From: Flavobacterium psychrophilum
GTDB lineage: Bacteria; Bacteroidota; Bacteroidia; Flavobacteriales; Flavobacteriaceae
Direction: 5' to 3'
NCBI GenBank assembly: GCA_945862065.1
Contig: CAMAWT010000012.1
Span: 1-64,000 of the forward strand
Length of the DNA: 64,000 nt
The position numbers and the translations under genes are program-made. Shown here piece after piece: positions 25,151 through 34,477 of this stretch (positions are counted from its first letter, which is position 1; each line of letters opens with the position of its first letter). The notes beneath the pieces are model-generated. The model did not search any database, was not told the origin of the DNA, and saw only the letters and a list, made by a program, of their open reading frames with translations.

Positions 25151-26929
25151 ATGAAAGCAAAAGTATTTGACACGCGACTGTTTAAAAGAATTTTAACGTA
25201 TACTAAACCCTATCAATTTCGATTTAGAGGCGTTATTTTCTTTGCCATTGCACTTTCAATTTTCACCGCAGTTCGACCTTATTTATTAAAGCAAACCGTC
25301 GATATTTACATGAGACCTAAAGACCAGCAAGGCCTTATTTTTTATGTTTCATTGATGGGAATTGTTTTATTACTTGAAGGAATCACGCAATTCTATTTTG
25401 TATATTGGTCGAATTGGTTAGGTCAGGATATTGTTAAGGATATTCGAACCAAATTATTTCAACATATGTTGCGTTTCCGAATGAAATATTTTGATAATGC
25501 CCCTGTCGGACAACTAGTAACACGCTCTGTTTCTGATATCGAACAAATTGCACGTATTTTCAGTCAAGGATTGTTCATGATCATCAGTGATTTATTAAAA
25601 ATGATAGTGGTGCTCATTTTCATGTTTTATATGAATTGGAAATTAACTTGGATTGTAGTTGCGGCCATGCCCATATTAGTATATATAACTCGAATTTTTC
25701 AAAAGAAAATGCAAGTTGCTTTTGAAGAAGTTAGAAATCAAGTTGCCAATTTGAATACGTTTGTGCAAGAGCGCGTTACCGGAATGAAAATAGTGCAACT
25801 CTTTAATAGAGAAAAAATTGAATATGAAAAATTCAAAGAAATCAATCAAAAACATAACGTTGCTTGGATAAAAACAATTTTATACAACTCCATCTTTTTT
25901 CCCATTGCTGATATTATTTCGTCGTTAACATTAGGTTTTGTTGTGCTTTATGGTGGGTTTCATATTTTGGATGGAGATAAATTCACCACTTTTGGAGATT
26001 TATTTTCATATACCATGTTTATCGGAATGTTGTTTAACCCCTTACGTCAAATAGCCGATAAATTCAATGAAATGCAGATGGGAATGATTGCAGCTAATCG
26101 TGTTTTTGACATACTTGACACGCAAGAAGAAGTTCAAAAAGAAGGTTTGAAACTAGCTCCTGAATTTAAAGGTTCGATTAGTTTTAAAAACGTTCGATTT
26201 AGTTATATCCAAAATGAAGAAGTTGTTAAAGGAATTTCATTTGAAGCAAAACCAGGCGAAACGATTGCTATTGTTGGATCTACAGGTGCAGGTAAAACAA
26301 CTATCATTAATTTACTGAATCGTTTTTACGAAATTAATTCAGGTTCAATTGAAGTTGATAATCAAAACATCAACGAGTTTACCTTGGAAAGTTTACGAAA
26401 GCAAATTGCCATTGTTTTGCAAGACGTGTTTTTGTTTGCAGATACTATTTTAAATAATATCACATTAAACAACGAAGCCATTTCGAGAGAGAAAGTAATT
26501 ACTGCTGCCAAAGAAATTGGGGTACATGAATTTATTATGACGCTTCCTGAAGGATATGATTATAATGTGAAAGAAAGAGGTGTAATGTTGTCATCTGGTC
26601 AACGCCAATTGATAGCTTTTTTACGAGCTTATGTAAGTAATCCGAGTATATTAATATTGGATGAAGCCACTTCTTCGATAGATACCTATTCGGAAGAATT
26701 GATTCAAAAAGCTACTGAAACCATTACAAAAAACAGAACATCTATTGTCATTGCTCACCGATTGGCAACCATTATCAATGCAGATACTATTATTGTAATG
26801 GACAAAGGACATATTGTAGAATCGGGCAATCATGTTGAATTGATCAACAAACCAAACGGATTTTATAAAAATTTATATGATTCGCAATTTGCAGGAATTT
26901 CAAAAGAGGATCCTTTAAATATTGAATAA
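25151..26929 (+). CDS. MsbA-like ABC exporter (fused permease-ATPase)
   Basis: 592 residues: six-helix exporter domain (~20-320; RFRGVIFFAIALSIFTAVRPYLL, DIVKDIRTKLFQHMLRF), then ATPase with Walker A GSTGAGKTT, Q-loop IVLQDVFLF, signature LSSGQRQL and Walker B ILILDEATSSID, with switch His in IVIAHRLATI. Homodimeric half-transporter of the MsbA/lipid or drug export class; the substrate is unknown. It starts 1 bp after truA. The signature has Ser for the first Gly (LSSGQ), common in this family. Confidence 0.9.
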   Translation: MKAKVFDTRLFKRILTYTKPYQFRFRGVIFFAIALSIFTAVRPYLLKQTVDIYMRPKDQQGLIFYVSLMGIVLLLEGITQFYFVYWSNWLGQDIVKDIRTKLFQHMLRFRMKYFDNAPVGQLVTRSVSDIEQIARIFSQGLFMIISDLLKMIVVLIFMFYMNWKLTWIVVAAMPILVYITRIFQKKMQVAFEEVRNQVANLNTFVQERVTGMKIVQLFNREKIEYEKFKEINQKHNVAWIKTILYNSIFFPIADIISSLTLGFVVLYGGFHILDGDKFTTFGDLFSYTMFIGMLFNPLRQIADKFNEMQMGMIAANRVFDILDTQEEVQKEGLKLAPEFKGSISFKNVRFSYIQNEEVVKGISFEAKPGETIAIVGSTGAGKTTIINLLNRFYEINSGSIEVDNQNINEFTLESLRKQIAIVLQDVFLFADTILNNITLNNEAISREKVITAAKEIGVHEFIMTLPEGYDYNVKERGVMLSSGQRQLIAFLRAYVSNPSILILDEATSSIDTYSEELIQKATETITKNRTSIVIAHRLATIINADTIIVMDKGHIVESGNHVELINKPNGFYKNLYDSQFAGISKEDPLNIE

Positions 26930-26998
26930 ACATTAATTATAACAATTTAAAATAATTACTTAAATTCGCAATCTCAATAATAAAAGAATAAAAACACC

Positions 26999-28387
26999 AT
27001 GAAATACGATATTATAGTTTTAGGAAGTGGACCTGGAGGATATGTAACGGCTATTCGCGCTTCTCAATTAGGATTTAAAGTTGCTGTCATTGAAAAAGAA
27101 AGCCTTGGTGGAATTTGCCTCAATTGGGGTTGTATTCCTACAAAAGCACTTTTAAAATCAGCTCAAGTTTTTGATTATTTAAAACATGCTGCCGATTATG
27201 GTTTGATAATCAAAGAATATGATAAAGATTTTAACGCTGTAATCAATCGTTCAAGAAATGTAGCGAGTGATATGAGTAAAGGGGTTCAGTTTTTAATGAA
27301 GAAAAATAAAATTGATGTTATTGATGGTTTCGGAAAATTAAAACCAGGCAAAAAAATTGATGTTTCTACAACTGATGGAAAAGTAACGGAATATTCCGCA
27401 GATCATATTATTATTGCAACCGGAGCTCGTTCAAGAGAATTACCAAACCTGCCACAAGACGGAGTTAAAGTTTTTGGCTACCGCCAAGCAATGACGTTAC
27501 CATCTCAACCAAAAAAACTAATTGTTGTAGGTTCAGGAGCTATCGGAGTGGAATTTGCACATTTTTATAACGCTATGGGAACTGAGGTAACTATTGTAGA
27601 ATTTATGCCAAACATTGTTCCTGTTGAAGACGAAGACATTTCTAAACAAATGGAACGATCCATGAAAAAAGCAGGTGTTAACATCATGACTAGTGCTTCT
27701 GTTGAACGAATTGACACAACTGGAAAAGGTGTGAAAGCATTTGTAAAAACAGCCAAAGGTGAAGAAATTTTGGAAGCAGATGTATTGCTTTCTGCCGTTG
27801 GAATTAAAACAAACATTGAAAATATTGGTCTCGAGGAAGTAGGAATTGCAACCGACAAAGATAAAATTGTAGTAAATGCATTTGGGCAAACCAATATTCC
27901 AGGATATTATGCCATTGGAGATATTACTCCTGGTCAAGCTTTGGCACACGTAGCTTCTGCGGAAGGTATTAATTGTGTTGAAAAAATTGCAGGATTACAT
28001 GTGGAACCGATTGATTACGGAAATGTTCCCGGATGTACCTATGCCTCTCCAGAAATTGCATCTGTTGGAATGACTGAAAAAGCAGCTAGAGAAAAAGGAT
28101 ATGAACTAAAAATTGGTAAATTCCCATTCTCCGCGTCAGGAAAAGCAAAAGCATCTGGAACTCCAGACGGATTTGTAAAAGTAATTTTTGACGCCAAATA
28201 TGGCGAATGGTTGGGTTGTCACATGATTGGAGCTGGAGTAACAGATATGATTGCAGAAGCTGTTGTTGCACGTAAATTGGAAACTACAGGTCACGAAATA
28301 TTAAAAGCAATTCACCCACATCCAACGATGAGTGAAGCGGTAATGGAAGCAGTTGCTGCGGCTTATGACGAAGTAATACATTTGTAA
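26999..28387 (+). CDS. lpdA: Dihydrolipoyl dehydrogenase
   Basis: 462 residues. FAD motif GSGPGGYV at ~9-16, redox-active disulfide GGICLNWGCIPTK (Cys40/Cys45), NAD motif VGSGAIGVEFA and C-terminal catalytic HPHPTMSEAV (the His-Glu of the partner subunit). It is the E3 of 2-oxo-acid dehydrogenase complexes. It is not clustered here with E1/E2 genes. A near-consensus -7 box TAAATTCG precedes it and a strong terminator follows. Confidence 0.95.
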   Translation: MKYDIIVLGSGPGGYVTAIRASQLGFKVAVIEKESLGGICLNWGCIPTKALLKSAQVFDYLKHAADYGLIIKEYDKDFNAVINRSRNVASDMSKGVQFLMKKNKIDVIDGFGKLKPGKKIDVSTTDGKVTEYSADHIIIATGARSRELPNLPQDGVKVFGYRQAMTLPSQPKKLIVVGSGAIGVEFAHFYNAMGTEVTIVEFMPNIVPVEDEDISKQMERSMKKAGVNIMTSASVERIDTTGKGVKAFVKTAKGEEILEADVLLSAVGIKTNIENIGLEEVGIATDKDKIVVNAFGQTNIPGYYAIGDITPGQALAHVASAEGINCVEKIAGLHVEPIDYGNVPGCTYASPEIASVGMTEKAAREKGYELKIGKFPFSASGKAKASGTPDGFVKVIFDAKYGEWLGCHMIGAGVTDMIAEAVVARKLETTGHEILKAIHPHPTMSEAVMEAVAAAYDEVIHL

Positions 28388-28403
28388 AAAGTATAAAATA
28401 TAA

Positions 28404-28442
28404 AAAAAGAGGCTGTCCAAAAATTTTGGACAGCCTCTTTTT
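28404..28442. terminator. Bidirectional terminator between lpdA and cysteine desulfurase
   Basis: Long perfect hairpin (AAAAGAGGCTGTCCAAAA and its complement) flanked by A and T runs, between convergent genes. Confidence 0.9.
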
Positions 28443-28455
28443 CTTTGATGCTTTT

Positions 28456-29577
28456 TTACATCTCCTTCAATACAGAAATAAACGTATCAATTTCTTCTTT
28501 GGTATTGTAATGACTAAACGAAACCCGAATCGCTGGTTTTAACAAATCATCAGCAGATAATATTTCTGCCAAAACATGTGATGGCTTGTTACTGCCCGAT
28601 TGACAGGCGCTTCCTCTAGAAACCGCAATGCCTTTCATGTCTAAAGTGAACAACATCATGGCTGTTTTTTCTTCCGAAAATGGCAATAAAATATTCAAAA
28701 TATTATAAAACGTATCGCTTCCATTAATTTTTATGCCTTCAAAATTTGCAAACAACTGTTGGGCGCAATATTCCTTTATTGATGCAATGTAATCACGTTC
28801 TTCATTCAAATGCAAATAACTATATTCCAATGCTTTTGCCATCCCTACCACTTGATGCACCCCTTCTGTACCTGCGCGTAACCCTTTTTCTTGCTCGCCA
28901 CCATATAACATCGGTTGCATAACCAATCCTTTTCGTACAAAAGCAAATCCAATACCTTTTGGTCCATGAAATTTATGGGCACTTGCCACCATAAAATCAA
29001 TGGGTAATTCTTCAAGATTCAATTCCGTTTTTCCAACAGATTGTACTGTATCACAATGAAATAATGCCTCGTGCTGCTTACACAAACGACTCATTTTTTC
29101 CACATCTAATACTGTACCTATCTCATTATTTACATGCATCAAACTCACCAAAGTCTTTTTGCCGTTCATCAACAATTGCACACAATCTGATAAATCAACA
29201 GCGCCTGTTGGCAAATGTTTTACATACAAAACATCAATACCAAATTCTTTTTCAAGTTGTTTTACGGTATACAATGTGGCATGGTGCTCCATACGACTCG
29301 TAATAATACATTGAACACCCAAGTTTTGAACTGCATTTCTCAAAATCCAGTTAGTACCTTCAGTTGCCGAACTCATAAAAATAAGCTCCTGCGCCGTACA
29401 ATGCATTAATTTGGCAATGCTTTTTCGAGAGGTTTCCATGCTGTTCTTGGCTGTTCTACCAAAGCTATGTGTTGACGACGGATTCCCAAAATCGTTACTT
29501 AAAACACGAACCATTTCAGTTACCACCTCGGGTCTAATGCACGTTGTGGCGGCACTATCAAGATAAATATTACTCAT
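28456..29577 (-). CDS. Cysteine desulfurase (NifS/IscS family)
   Basis: 373 residues, PLP-dependent. NPSSTHSFG at ~32-40, SSATEGTNW at ~69-77, PLP lysine in SAHKFHGPKG (Lys202), and the sulfur-accepting Cys325 in SRGSACQSG near the C-terminus. It takes sulfur from cysteine for Fe-S clusters or thio-modifications. No iscU/sufU partner is adjacent, so whether it is the main IscS or a specialised one is open. Confidence 0.9.
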   Translation of the reverse strand: MSNIYLDSAATTCIRPEVVTEMVRVLSNDFGNPSSTHSFGRTAKNSMETSRKSIAKLMHCTAQELIFMSSATEGTNWILRNAVQNLGVQCIITSRMEHHATLYTVKQLEKEFGIDVLYVKHLPTGAVDLSDCVQLLMNGKKTLVSLMHVNNEIGTVLDVEKMSRLCKQHEALFHCDTVQSVGKTELNLEELPIDFMVASAHKFHGPKGIGFAFVRKGLVMQPMLYGGEQEKGLRAGTEGVHQVVGMAKALEYSYLHLNEERDYIASIKEYCAQQLFANFEGIKINGSDTFYNILNILLPFSEEKTAMMLFTLDMKGIAVSRGSACQSGSNKPSHVLAEILSADDLLKPAIRVSFSHYNTKEEIDTFISVLKEM

Positions 29578-29677
29578 AAACCATAATTTGTAGGTGCAAA
29601 TATAATCATTCCAAACAAATTTATTTTTAAATTAAAGCAATTTACAATTTCGACAAGTACCTATTTGCAGATTTTTA

Positions 29678-29779
29678 AGAAGCACCAAATCGCGTTTCAA
29701 TTGACATTTTGTCCTGCTGTCCGCTATATCTCTTGCTCCGCTGTCGCTACACAAGAGGATGCCGCTTCCATCAGGGCTA
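29678..29779 (-). repeat. Interspersed hairpin repeat, copy C
   Basis: Minus strand: TAGCCCTGAT, GAAGCGGCATCC, inner stem CTCTTG/CAAGAG, ATATAGCGGACAGCAGGAC, tail GGTGCTTCTT. The outer pair here is CCTG/CAGG, against CCCG/CGGG in the other copies, a paired change. Confidence 0.85.
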
Positions 29780-29810
29780 CGCTTCACGTTTTGTTTTTCA
29801 GAAGATATTT

Positions 29811-29908
29811 TGTTAATTAGAAAATGAGTTAATTAGCGAATTTGAAAATTCGTATTGAAATTGAAATTGAAATTGACATTGCCAAAGTTTGTCATTCCGC
29901 TGGAATCT
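29811..29908. repeat. AT-rich repeat module beside copy C
   Basis: Begins TGTTAATTAG as beside copies A and E, followed by three ATTGAA-type hexamer repeats, then TTTGTCATTCCGCTGGAATCT. The last block recurs inverted near 51437-51489. Confidence 0.65.
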
Positions 29909-29950
29909 AATAAACTACCTCTTAAAACCAAAACTTTAACTTACCGTAAA

Positions 29951-30094
29951 CCCGCATGAGGGATGGAGGCGGCATCCTTTTACTTGCCCCTATGCGGCCG
30001 TGCAGGTTTGGGGCAAGGAAAAGATATAGCCGAGAGCCCGACGGCAAAAGCCCCCCTGTGCGGTTTGCTGATGGGGCTTTTGCAGGCATGCCCT
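29951..30094 (+). repeat. Interspersed hairpin repeat, copy D (GC-rich, divergent)
   Basis: Plus strand: GGATGGAGGCGGCATCC head, inner stem TTGCCCC/GGGGCAA, then AAAAGATATAGCCGAGAGCCCGAC. Notably GC-rich against the surroundings. It lies head-to-head with copy C, upstream of the lipoprotein gene. The gap 29578-30179 holds no gene. Confidence 0.7.
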
Positions 30095-30158
30095 AAAAAA
30101 AAAGGCTGGTTTGGGTTAAATTTGATATAAAATTTTGGCTGTTTTGCTTTAAAAAACA

Positions 30159-30166
30159 TACTTTTG
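30159..30166 (+). promoter_or_regulatory. -7 promoter element of the duplicated-domain lipoprotein gene
   Basis: TACTTTTG with a TTG 21 nt upstream, within the A-rich leader directly before the ATG at 30180. Confidence 0.7.
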
Positions 30167-30179
30167 AAAAAAATTTGCC

Positions 30180-31166
30180 ATGAAAAAAATTTGGATAGGG
30201 TTTGCTGTTTTTGCTTCGTTTTGGTCGTGTGACGACGGGAATGTTGAGGTGCAGGTAATTGACTTTGATAGTGTGCAGCCACAAAAATGTAGTGATACCA
30301 ATTTGCTTTATAAGTTTAATACCACTGATGCCTTGTTGTTTAATATTGGTTCGGCGAGTGTTTTTGCTGCAACTTTTGAAAACGAGGTAACACCAACCGA
30401 TGTGCCAAGAACCTTGACGATATCTAGTACCGACAACCGTGTGGTTTACAGAGCTTATAACGGAACGGTGACGGCGGGTAATTTTTGTGGTACGATTTTG
30501 AATGCGACGCCATCGGTGAGTGAAGAGTGGACGGCGCTTTCTGGAACGGCACAAATTGTTACGACAGCTCTAAAAACAACCGATGCTATAACAGGGTTTG
30601 AGAAAATTACGAAATATAACCATTCGATTACGTTTAAAAATATTGTTTTTCAGAAACCAAACGGTGTTCAGACAGATGAAACATTGACGTTTGGCAGTTA
30701 TCAAACAACGGCAACAAACCTTCCGTTTGGATTTGTCGAAGCCGATCTGGCAAAAAGCACGTGTACTTCAACAGATACTCGTTTATTAAATATTAAAGGC
30801 AACGAGGCATTACGTTTGGACTTGACAGCTGCCACCTACGCTAGTTTAATTCAGTCGAGCGTAACTACTACGCCAAGAACCGCTTTGTTGAATGGAAGCA
30901 ATAAATTGTATTACCAATATTTTAATTCGCTTGTAACAAATGCGTATTTTTGTCCGACAACCGCGCCAAGTTCACCCGTTGAAATTGAGAAATGGATTGC
31001 TGCTGATGGAGTGAGTGGTGTGAGTGGAATTATTGAAGTAAGTACAACCACTTCTGGAAGTCAGTTTCAGCATACGGTGCATTTGAGAAACGTTCGAATG
31101 GTTCGAAATAATAGTTCGTTTAACATGGGAACTGATTATGTCTTAGGATACTTTTATACGAATTAA
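30180..31166 (+). CDS. Lipoprotein with two similar halves, function unknown
   Basis: 328 residues with a lipoprotein signal (MKKIWIGFAVFASFWSC, Cys17), acidic after the Cys (CDDG). I do not recognise the family. Two halves look alike (~36-190 and ~195-328): each starts with a Cys-containing strand, then a run ending in Y-R/Q-Y/A-x-N-x-x-V-T-x-x-x-F-C (YRAYNGTVTAGNFC; YQYFNSLVTNAYFC), then EEW/EKW, G-x-x-x-I-V/E-V-x-T-T, and a strand H-S/T-I/V-x-F/L-x-N. This points to a domain duplication. It has its own promoter and terminator. Confidence 0.75.
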   Translation: MKKIWIGFAVFASFWSCDDGNVEVQVIDFDSVQPQKCSDTNLLYKFNTTDALLFNIGSASVFAATFENEVTPTDVPRTLTISSTDNRVVYRAYNGTVTAGNFCGTILNATPSVSEEWTALSGTAQIVTTALKTTDAITGFEKITKYNHSITFKNIVFQKPNGVQTDETLTFGSYQTTATNLPFGFVEADLAKSTCTSTDTRLLNIKGNEALRLDLTAATYASLIQSSVTTTPRTALLNGSNKLYYQYFNSLVTNAYFCPTTAPSSPVEIEKWIAADGVSGVSGIIEVSTTTSGSQFQHTVHLRNVRMVRNNSSFNMGTDYVLGYFYTN

Positions 31167-31187
31167 AAAACGCTATTTTAATTATTT

Positions 31188-31222
31188 AAAACGCCCATTT
31201 TTTTGTGAAATGGGCGTTTTTA
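31188..31222. terminator. Terminator between lipoprotein and Smr genes
   Basis: AAAACGCCCATTT / AAATGGGCGTTTT, 13-bp stem with a 7-nt loop and T-run, between convergent genes. Confidence 0.9.
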
Positions 31223-31777
31223 TTTTACGTTTTGTTTAAAATAAACTTCGGTTGCACCCAACCCATATTTTTGATAATTGGCATCTTGAAAACTAATTTG
31301 TTCATATCTGCCAAGCATAAAATCGAGTTCGGCTTTCAGAATACCTTCGCCCACACCATGTATAAAAACAATCTTCGGAATTCGGTTTCGGATGGCAAAT
31401 TCAATATGTTTTTTTGCCGTTTCTGTTTGCAATGTTAAGATGTCATAATTAGTCATTCCGCCTTTTGATTTGACTAATTTCTCGATATGTAAATCAAACT
31501 CTGGAACACCTTTTTCGATGTTATCCGTTTTAAATTTGGGCTGATTTTGTTTTTTTGGTGGATGAATATCAATATCTTTTTTTTGTAAAGAATTACTTCT
31601 AATAAGATGTTCTAAATTACTGGAATCGTTTATCTTAATCAATTCATTGACAAAATAGGTCATCACAAATCCATCGGTAGTTTCGATGGTTACGTGGTCT
31701 TTTTGTACAGACAGCACCACTCCATCAATAGCGTCGTCAAGAACCGAAACTTTGTCGTTTATGTTAAAGGATGTCAT
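31220..31777 (-). CDS. Smr-domain protein
   Basis: 185 residues. The N-terminal small barrel-like part (~1-50, NINDKVSVLDDAIDGVVLSV) is followed by a linker and a C-terminal Smr domain from ~93 (EFDLHIEKL in the LDLHG position, KIVFIHGVGEGILK in the HGKGTG position). Smr domains bind nucleic acids and some are nucleases; here the LDLHG box reads FDLHI. It overlaps the preceding small membrane protein gene by 14 bp. Confidence 0.8.
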   Translation of the reverse strand: MTSFNINDKVSVLDDAIDGVVLSVQKDHVTIETTDGFVMTYFVNELIKINDSSNLEHLIRSNSLQKKDIDIHPPKKQNQPKFKTDNIEKGVPEFDLHIEKLVKSKGGMTNYDILTLQTETAKKHIEFAIRNRIPKIVFIHGVGEGILKAELDFMLGRYEQISFQDANYQKYGLGATEVYFKQNVK

Positions 31778-31946
31778 TTTTATCTTCTGGGTTTTTACTG
31801 GGCACTTTTGCCATTAATTTTATCATGCCCGCTGCAATTATTGCCACACAAATTACGACTATAAATACATTGGGTTTTGGTTTGGTTTGTTCGCTATAAG
31901 CGAAAAAAAAGGCAACCGCCGTTATGGGTAATAATAGTTTTTTCAT
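31764..31946 (-). CDS. Small two-helix membrane protein
   Basis: 60 residues with two hydrophobic segments (LLLPITAVAFFFAYS and VFIVVICVAIIAAGMIKLMA) and a polar tail (KNPEDKNDIL). The family was not recognised. It overlaps the start of the Smr gene by 14 bp, which suggests translational coupling. A TACATTTG box upstream at 31964-31971 supports it being expressed. Confidence 0.65.
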   Translation of the reverse strand: MKKLLLPITAVAFFFAYSEQTKPKPNVFIVVICVAIIAAGMIKLMAKVPSKNPEDKNDIL

Positions 31947-31963
31947 AGCATTACATTTATTTT

Positions 31964-31971
31964 CAAATGTA
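31964..31971 (-). promoter_or_regulatory. -7 promoter element of the small membrane protein-Smr operon
   Basis: TACATTTG on the minus strand, 17 nt before the ATG at 31946. Confidence 0.55.
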
Positions 31972-32042
31972 AAAAACTTTATTGATTAATTGTTTTAATT
32001 AAAAATTTAATTGTAAAATTGTACTTTGAAATTTCAAATTAA

Positions 32043-32324
32043 ATGGAGGACTATTTATTGCCTTGTATGTTCAAAAGTTTATTCGGAATTGATTGTATTG
32101 GATGCGGCATTCAACGTGCCATTTTACTTTTTTTCAACGGAGAATTTGTAGCAGCTTTTAGAATGTATCCAGCAATTTATTCAACAATAGTATTTTTAAT
32201 TACATTGGGGTTGCATTTATTTGAAAAAAAACATACCTACCATAATTGGGTAATTGGCTCAGCTATTTTTAATGCCATAATTATGATTATTGCCTATGCC
32301 ATCAAAATGAATTTTATCAATTAA
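32043..32324 (+). CDS. DUF2752 membrane protein
   Basis: 93 residues with the family hallmark FGIDCIGCGIQRAIL (Cys-x-x-Cys-Gly and Arg-Ala) at ~14-28, and two or three membrane helices. Function unknown. It is followed 16 bp later by the CCC-motif protein on the same strand; the two are often neighbours and probably form an operon. Confidence 0.8.
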   Translation: MEDYLLPCMFKSLFGIDCIGCGIQRAILLFFNGEFVAAFRMYPAIYSTIVFLITLGLHLFEKKHTYHNWVIGSAIFNAIIMIIAYAIKMNFIN

Positions 32325-32340
32325 CTAAATAATAATTATC

Positions 32341-32673
32341 ATGGAAAATCAAAAATTACCGAATGCAACCGCTGTTTTAATCTTAGGAATCTTATCAATT
32401 TTAACCTGTTGCTGTTATGGTATCTTAGGGGTTATTTTAGGGTCTGTCGCACTCTATCTTTACAACAGTGACGCCAAGTTGTACAACACCAATCCAAATG
32501 CTTATGTCAATTTTCAAAACTTAAAAATAGGTCGAATATTAGCAATTATCGGACTTGTTTTAAGTGTTTTAATGATTCTATTGATGGTTTGGTTAGTTTC
32601 TATTGTTGGGTTTGAAAACCTTAACAACGAAGAATTAATGAGAATGAGAATTGAAGAAGCTTTCGGAAAATAA
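32341..32673 (+). CDS. CCC-motif membrane protein
   Basis: 110 residues: N-terminal polar segment MENQKLPNAT, a helix containing the three-Cys motif (ILSILTCCCYGILGVILG), a loop with NTNPNAY, and a second hairpin of helices (IGRILAIIGLVLSVLMILL). This matches the small family named for its CCC motif in Flavobacteriaceae. Role unknown. Second gene after DUF2752, followed by a terminator. Confidence 0.8.
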   Translation: MENQKLPNATAVLILGILSILTCCCYGILGVILGSVALYLYNSDAKLYNTNPNAYVNFQNLKIGRILAIIGLVLSVLMILLMVWLVSIVGFENLNNEELMRMRIEEAFGK

Positions 32674-32692
32674 TATACTTTTTAAATAAAAA

Positions 32693-32732
32693 AACAACCC
32701 CAAGCATTAATATACTTGGGGTTGCTTTTTTA
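32693..32732. terminator. Terminator after the CCC-motif gene
   Basis: CAACCCCAAG / CTTGGGGTTG stem with a 10-nt loop and T-run, between convergent genes. Confidence 0.88.
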
Positions 32733-32745
32733 TATTAAACTCTTA

Positions 32746-33192
32746 TTAAACGCCTCTTGTAGCTGCAATAATAGTAGTAATCACTAATCCAATGATCATC
32801 AAAACATACAATGACATGATAACAATCATGGAAACTCCTAAATATTTGTGGTGCGATTTTAAATATTTTAGCGCATTTCCAACATCTTCAGAATCGCTAT
32901 CTTGAAGGGCAATTTTCATGTCTGTAGCATATTTAAACAAATAATACACCGGCGGAAAATACAATGCCGCAAAAATGATATAAATGACACTAACAATTCC
33001 CTTCATTTCCATAATTGGATTCCCATTACTCGGCAAAGAACCCATAATACTTGACAAAAATATAGCGCCAATAATCATAAGACCAATACCTATAAACCCG
33101 ATTATTGCTAAAAATAGCGACCATTTTGCACTCACTCGCAAAGCATCAATTGCTATTTCGTTTAACTCAATTTTTTTCTGATTTTCTTCCAT
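32746..33192 (-). CDS. DUF5362-like membrane protein
   Basis: 148 residues from MEENQKK. Four hydrophobic segments (LFLAIIGFIGIGLMIIGAIF, VIYIIFAALYFPPVYYLF, VSMIVIMSLYVLMIIGLVI) and a conserved-looking KYLKSHHKYLG stretch between them. It resembles DUF5362 proteins of Bacteroidota; function unknown. A start at 33207 would overlap the rocD stop, so the start 15 bp later at 33192 is preferred. It lies directly after rocD on the same strand. Confidence 0.7.
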   Translation of the reverse strand: MEENQKKIELNEIAIDALRVSAKWSLFLAIIGFIGIGLMIIGAIFLSSIMGSLPSNGNPIMEMKGIVSVIYIIFAALYFPPVYYLFKYATDMKIALQDSDSEDVGNALKYLKSHHKYLGVSMIVIMSLYVLMIIGLVITTIIAATRGV

Positions 33193-33196
33193 GATG

Positions 33197-34477
33197 TTAC
33201 TTTTCAAATTGTTTTAGTGTGTTTATAATAATGGTTGTACATTCAAGTAATTGATCTTCAGTCATTACCAAAGGCGGTGCAAATCGAATGATGTTTCCGT
33301 GTGTTGGTTTCGCCAAAAGGCCGTTTACACTCAACGCCATACAAATTTCCCAAGCAGTATCGCTTTCTTCTGTATCATTGATTACAATTGCGTTTAGCAA
33401 CCCTCTCCCTCGAACCAAAGTTGCAATCGCACTTGTTTTAATATATTCACCAATAACCTCTCTGAATAGTTTACCTAATTTTCGCGCGTTTTGTGCCAAA
33501 TTCTCTTCATCAACAACCTCCAAAGCCGCAATAGCAACTGCTGCTGCAACAGGGTTTCCTCCAAAAGTTGATCCATGTTGACCTGGTTTTATTACATTCA
33601 TAATGGCATCATTTGCCAAAACCGCAGAAACTGGATAAGCACCTCCCGAAAGCGCTTTTCCAAGAATCAAAATATCTGGTGTGGCATATGTTGCTTGACG
33701 TTCGCATTTATTTTCACAATTGCAATTGCCACAAACCGCCAACAAAGATCCTGTTCTTGCAATTCCTGTCTGAATTTCATCTGCAATAAAAAGCACATTA
33801 TGCGCATTACACAATTCTTTGGCTTTCATCATATAATCATCTGCCGGAGTAAAAACTCCCGCTTCCCCTTGAATAGGTTCTACCAAAAATCCTGCAATAT
33901 TTTTATTTGATTTCAAAACAGCTTCTAAAGCAGCAACATCGTCATACGGAATAGAAATAAATCCTGCCGTGTAGGGTCCGAAGTTTTTTCGTGCATTTGC
34001 ATCATTAGAAAACGAAATAATCGTGGTTGTTCGCCCATGAAAATTACCGTCACATACAACAATTTGTGCTTCATGTTCGGCAATTCCTTTTTTCTCATAA
34101 GCCCATTTTCTACAAATTTTGATAGCCGTTTCAACCGCCTCAGCACCTGTATTCATTGGCAAAACCTTATCAAACCCAAATTGTTTGGTAACAAATTCTT
34201 CATAAACACCCAATTTATCGTTGTAAAACGCTCTAGACGTTAAAGTCAATTTCTGCGCTTGCTCTACCATTGCACCCACAATTTTTGGATGACAATGTCC
34301 TTGGTTTACAGCCGAATAGGCCGATAAAAAATCAAAATATCGCTTCCCATCAACATCCCAAACATACACACCTTCACCCCTATTCAATACAACGGGTAAG
34401 GGATGATAATTGTGGGCGCCGTGTTTTTCTTCTAATGAAATACTTTCTTGAAATCTACTTTTTTCTAATACTGACAT
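33197..34477 (-). CDS. rocD: Ornithine-oxo-acid transaminase
   Basis: 426 residues, class III aminotransferase. [12 protein letters not shown] at ~109-120, [26 protein letters not shown] at ~230-243 and the PLP lysine Lys274 in [13 protein letters not shown]. It converts ornithine and 2-oxoglutarate to glutamate-5-semialdehyde and glutamate. Between these motifs sits a cysteine cluster (Cys249, 252, 254, 258: [10 protein letters not shown]) where most OATs have a short acidic loop. Upstream lies repeat copy E. Confidence 0.95.
   Translation of the reverse strand: MSVLEKSRFQESISLEEKHGAHNYHPLPVVLNRGEGVYVWDVDGKRYFDFLSAYSAVNQGHCHPKIVGAMVEQAQKLTLTSRAFYNDKLGVYEEFVTKQFGFDKVLPMNTGAEAVETAIKICRKWAYEKKGIAEHEAQIVVCDGNFHGRTTTIISFSNDANARKNFGPYTAGFISIPYDDVAALEAVLKSNKNIAGFLVEPIQGEAGVFTPADDYMMKAKELCNAHNVLFIADEIQTGIARTGSLLAVCGNCNCENKCERQATYATPDILILGKALSGGAYPVSAVLANDAIMNVIKPGQHGSTFGGNPVAAAVAIAALEVVDEENLAQNARKLGKLFREVIGEYIKTSAIATLVRGRGLLNAIVINDTEESDTAWEICMALSVNGLLAKPTHGNIIRFAPPLVMTEDQLLECTTIIINTLKQFEK

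Noticed and set aside
29980..30554. Minus-strand frames over copy D and the start of the lipoprotein gene
   Set aside because: They are produced by the GC-rich repeat and run antisense to a gene with a lipoprotein signal and promoter.
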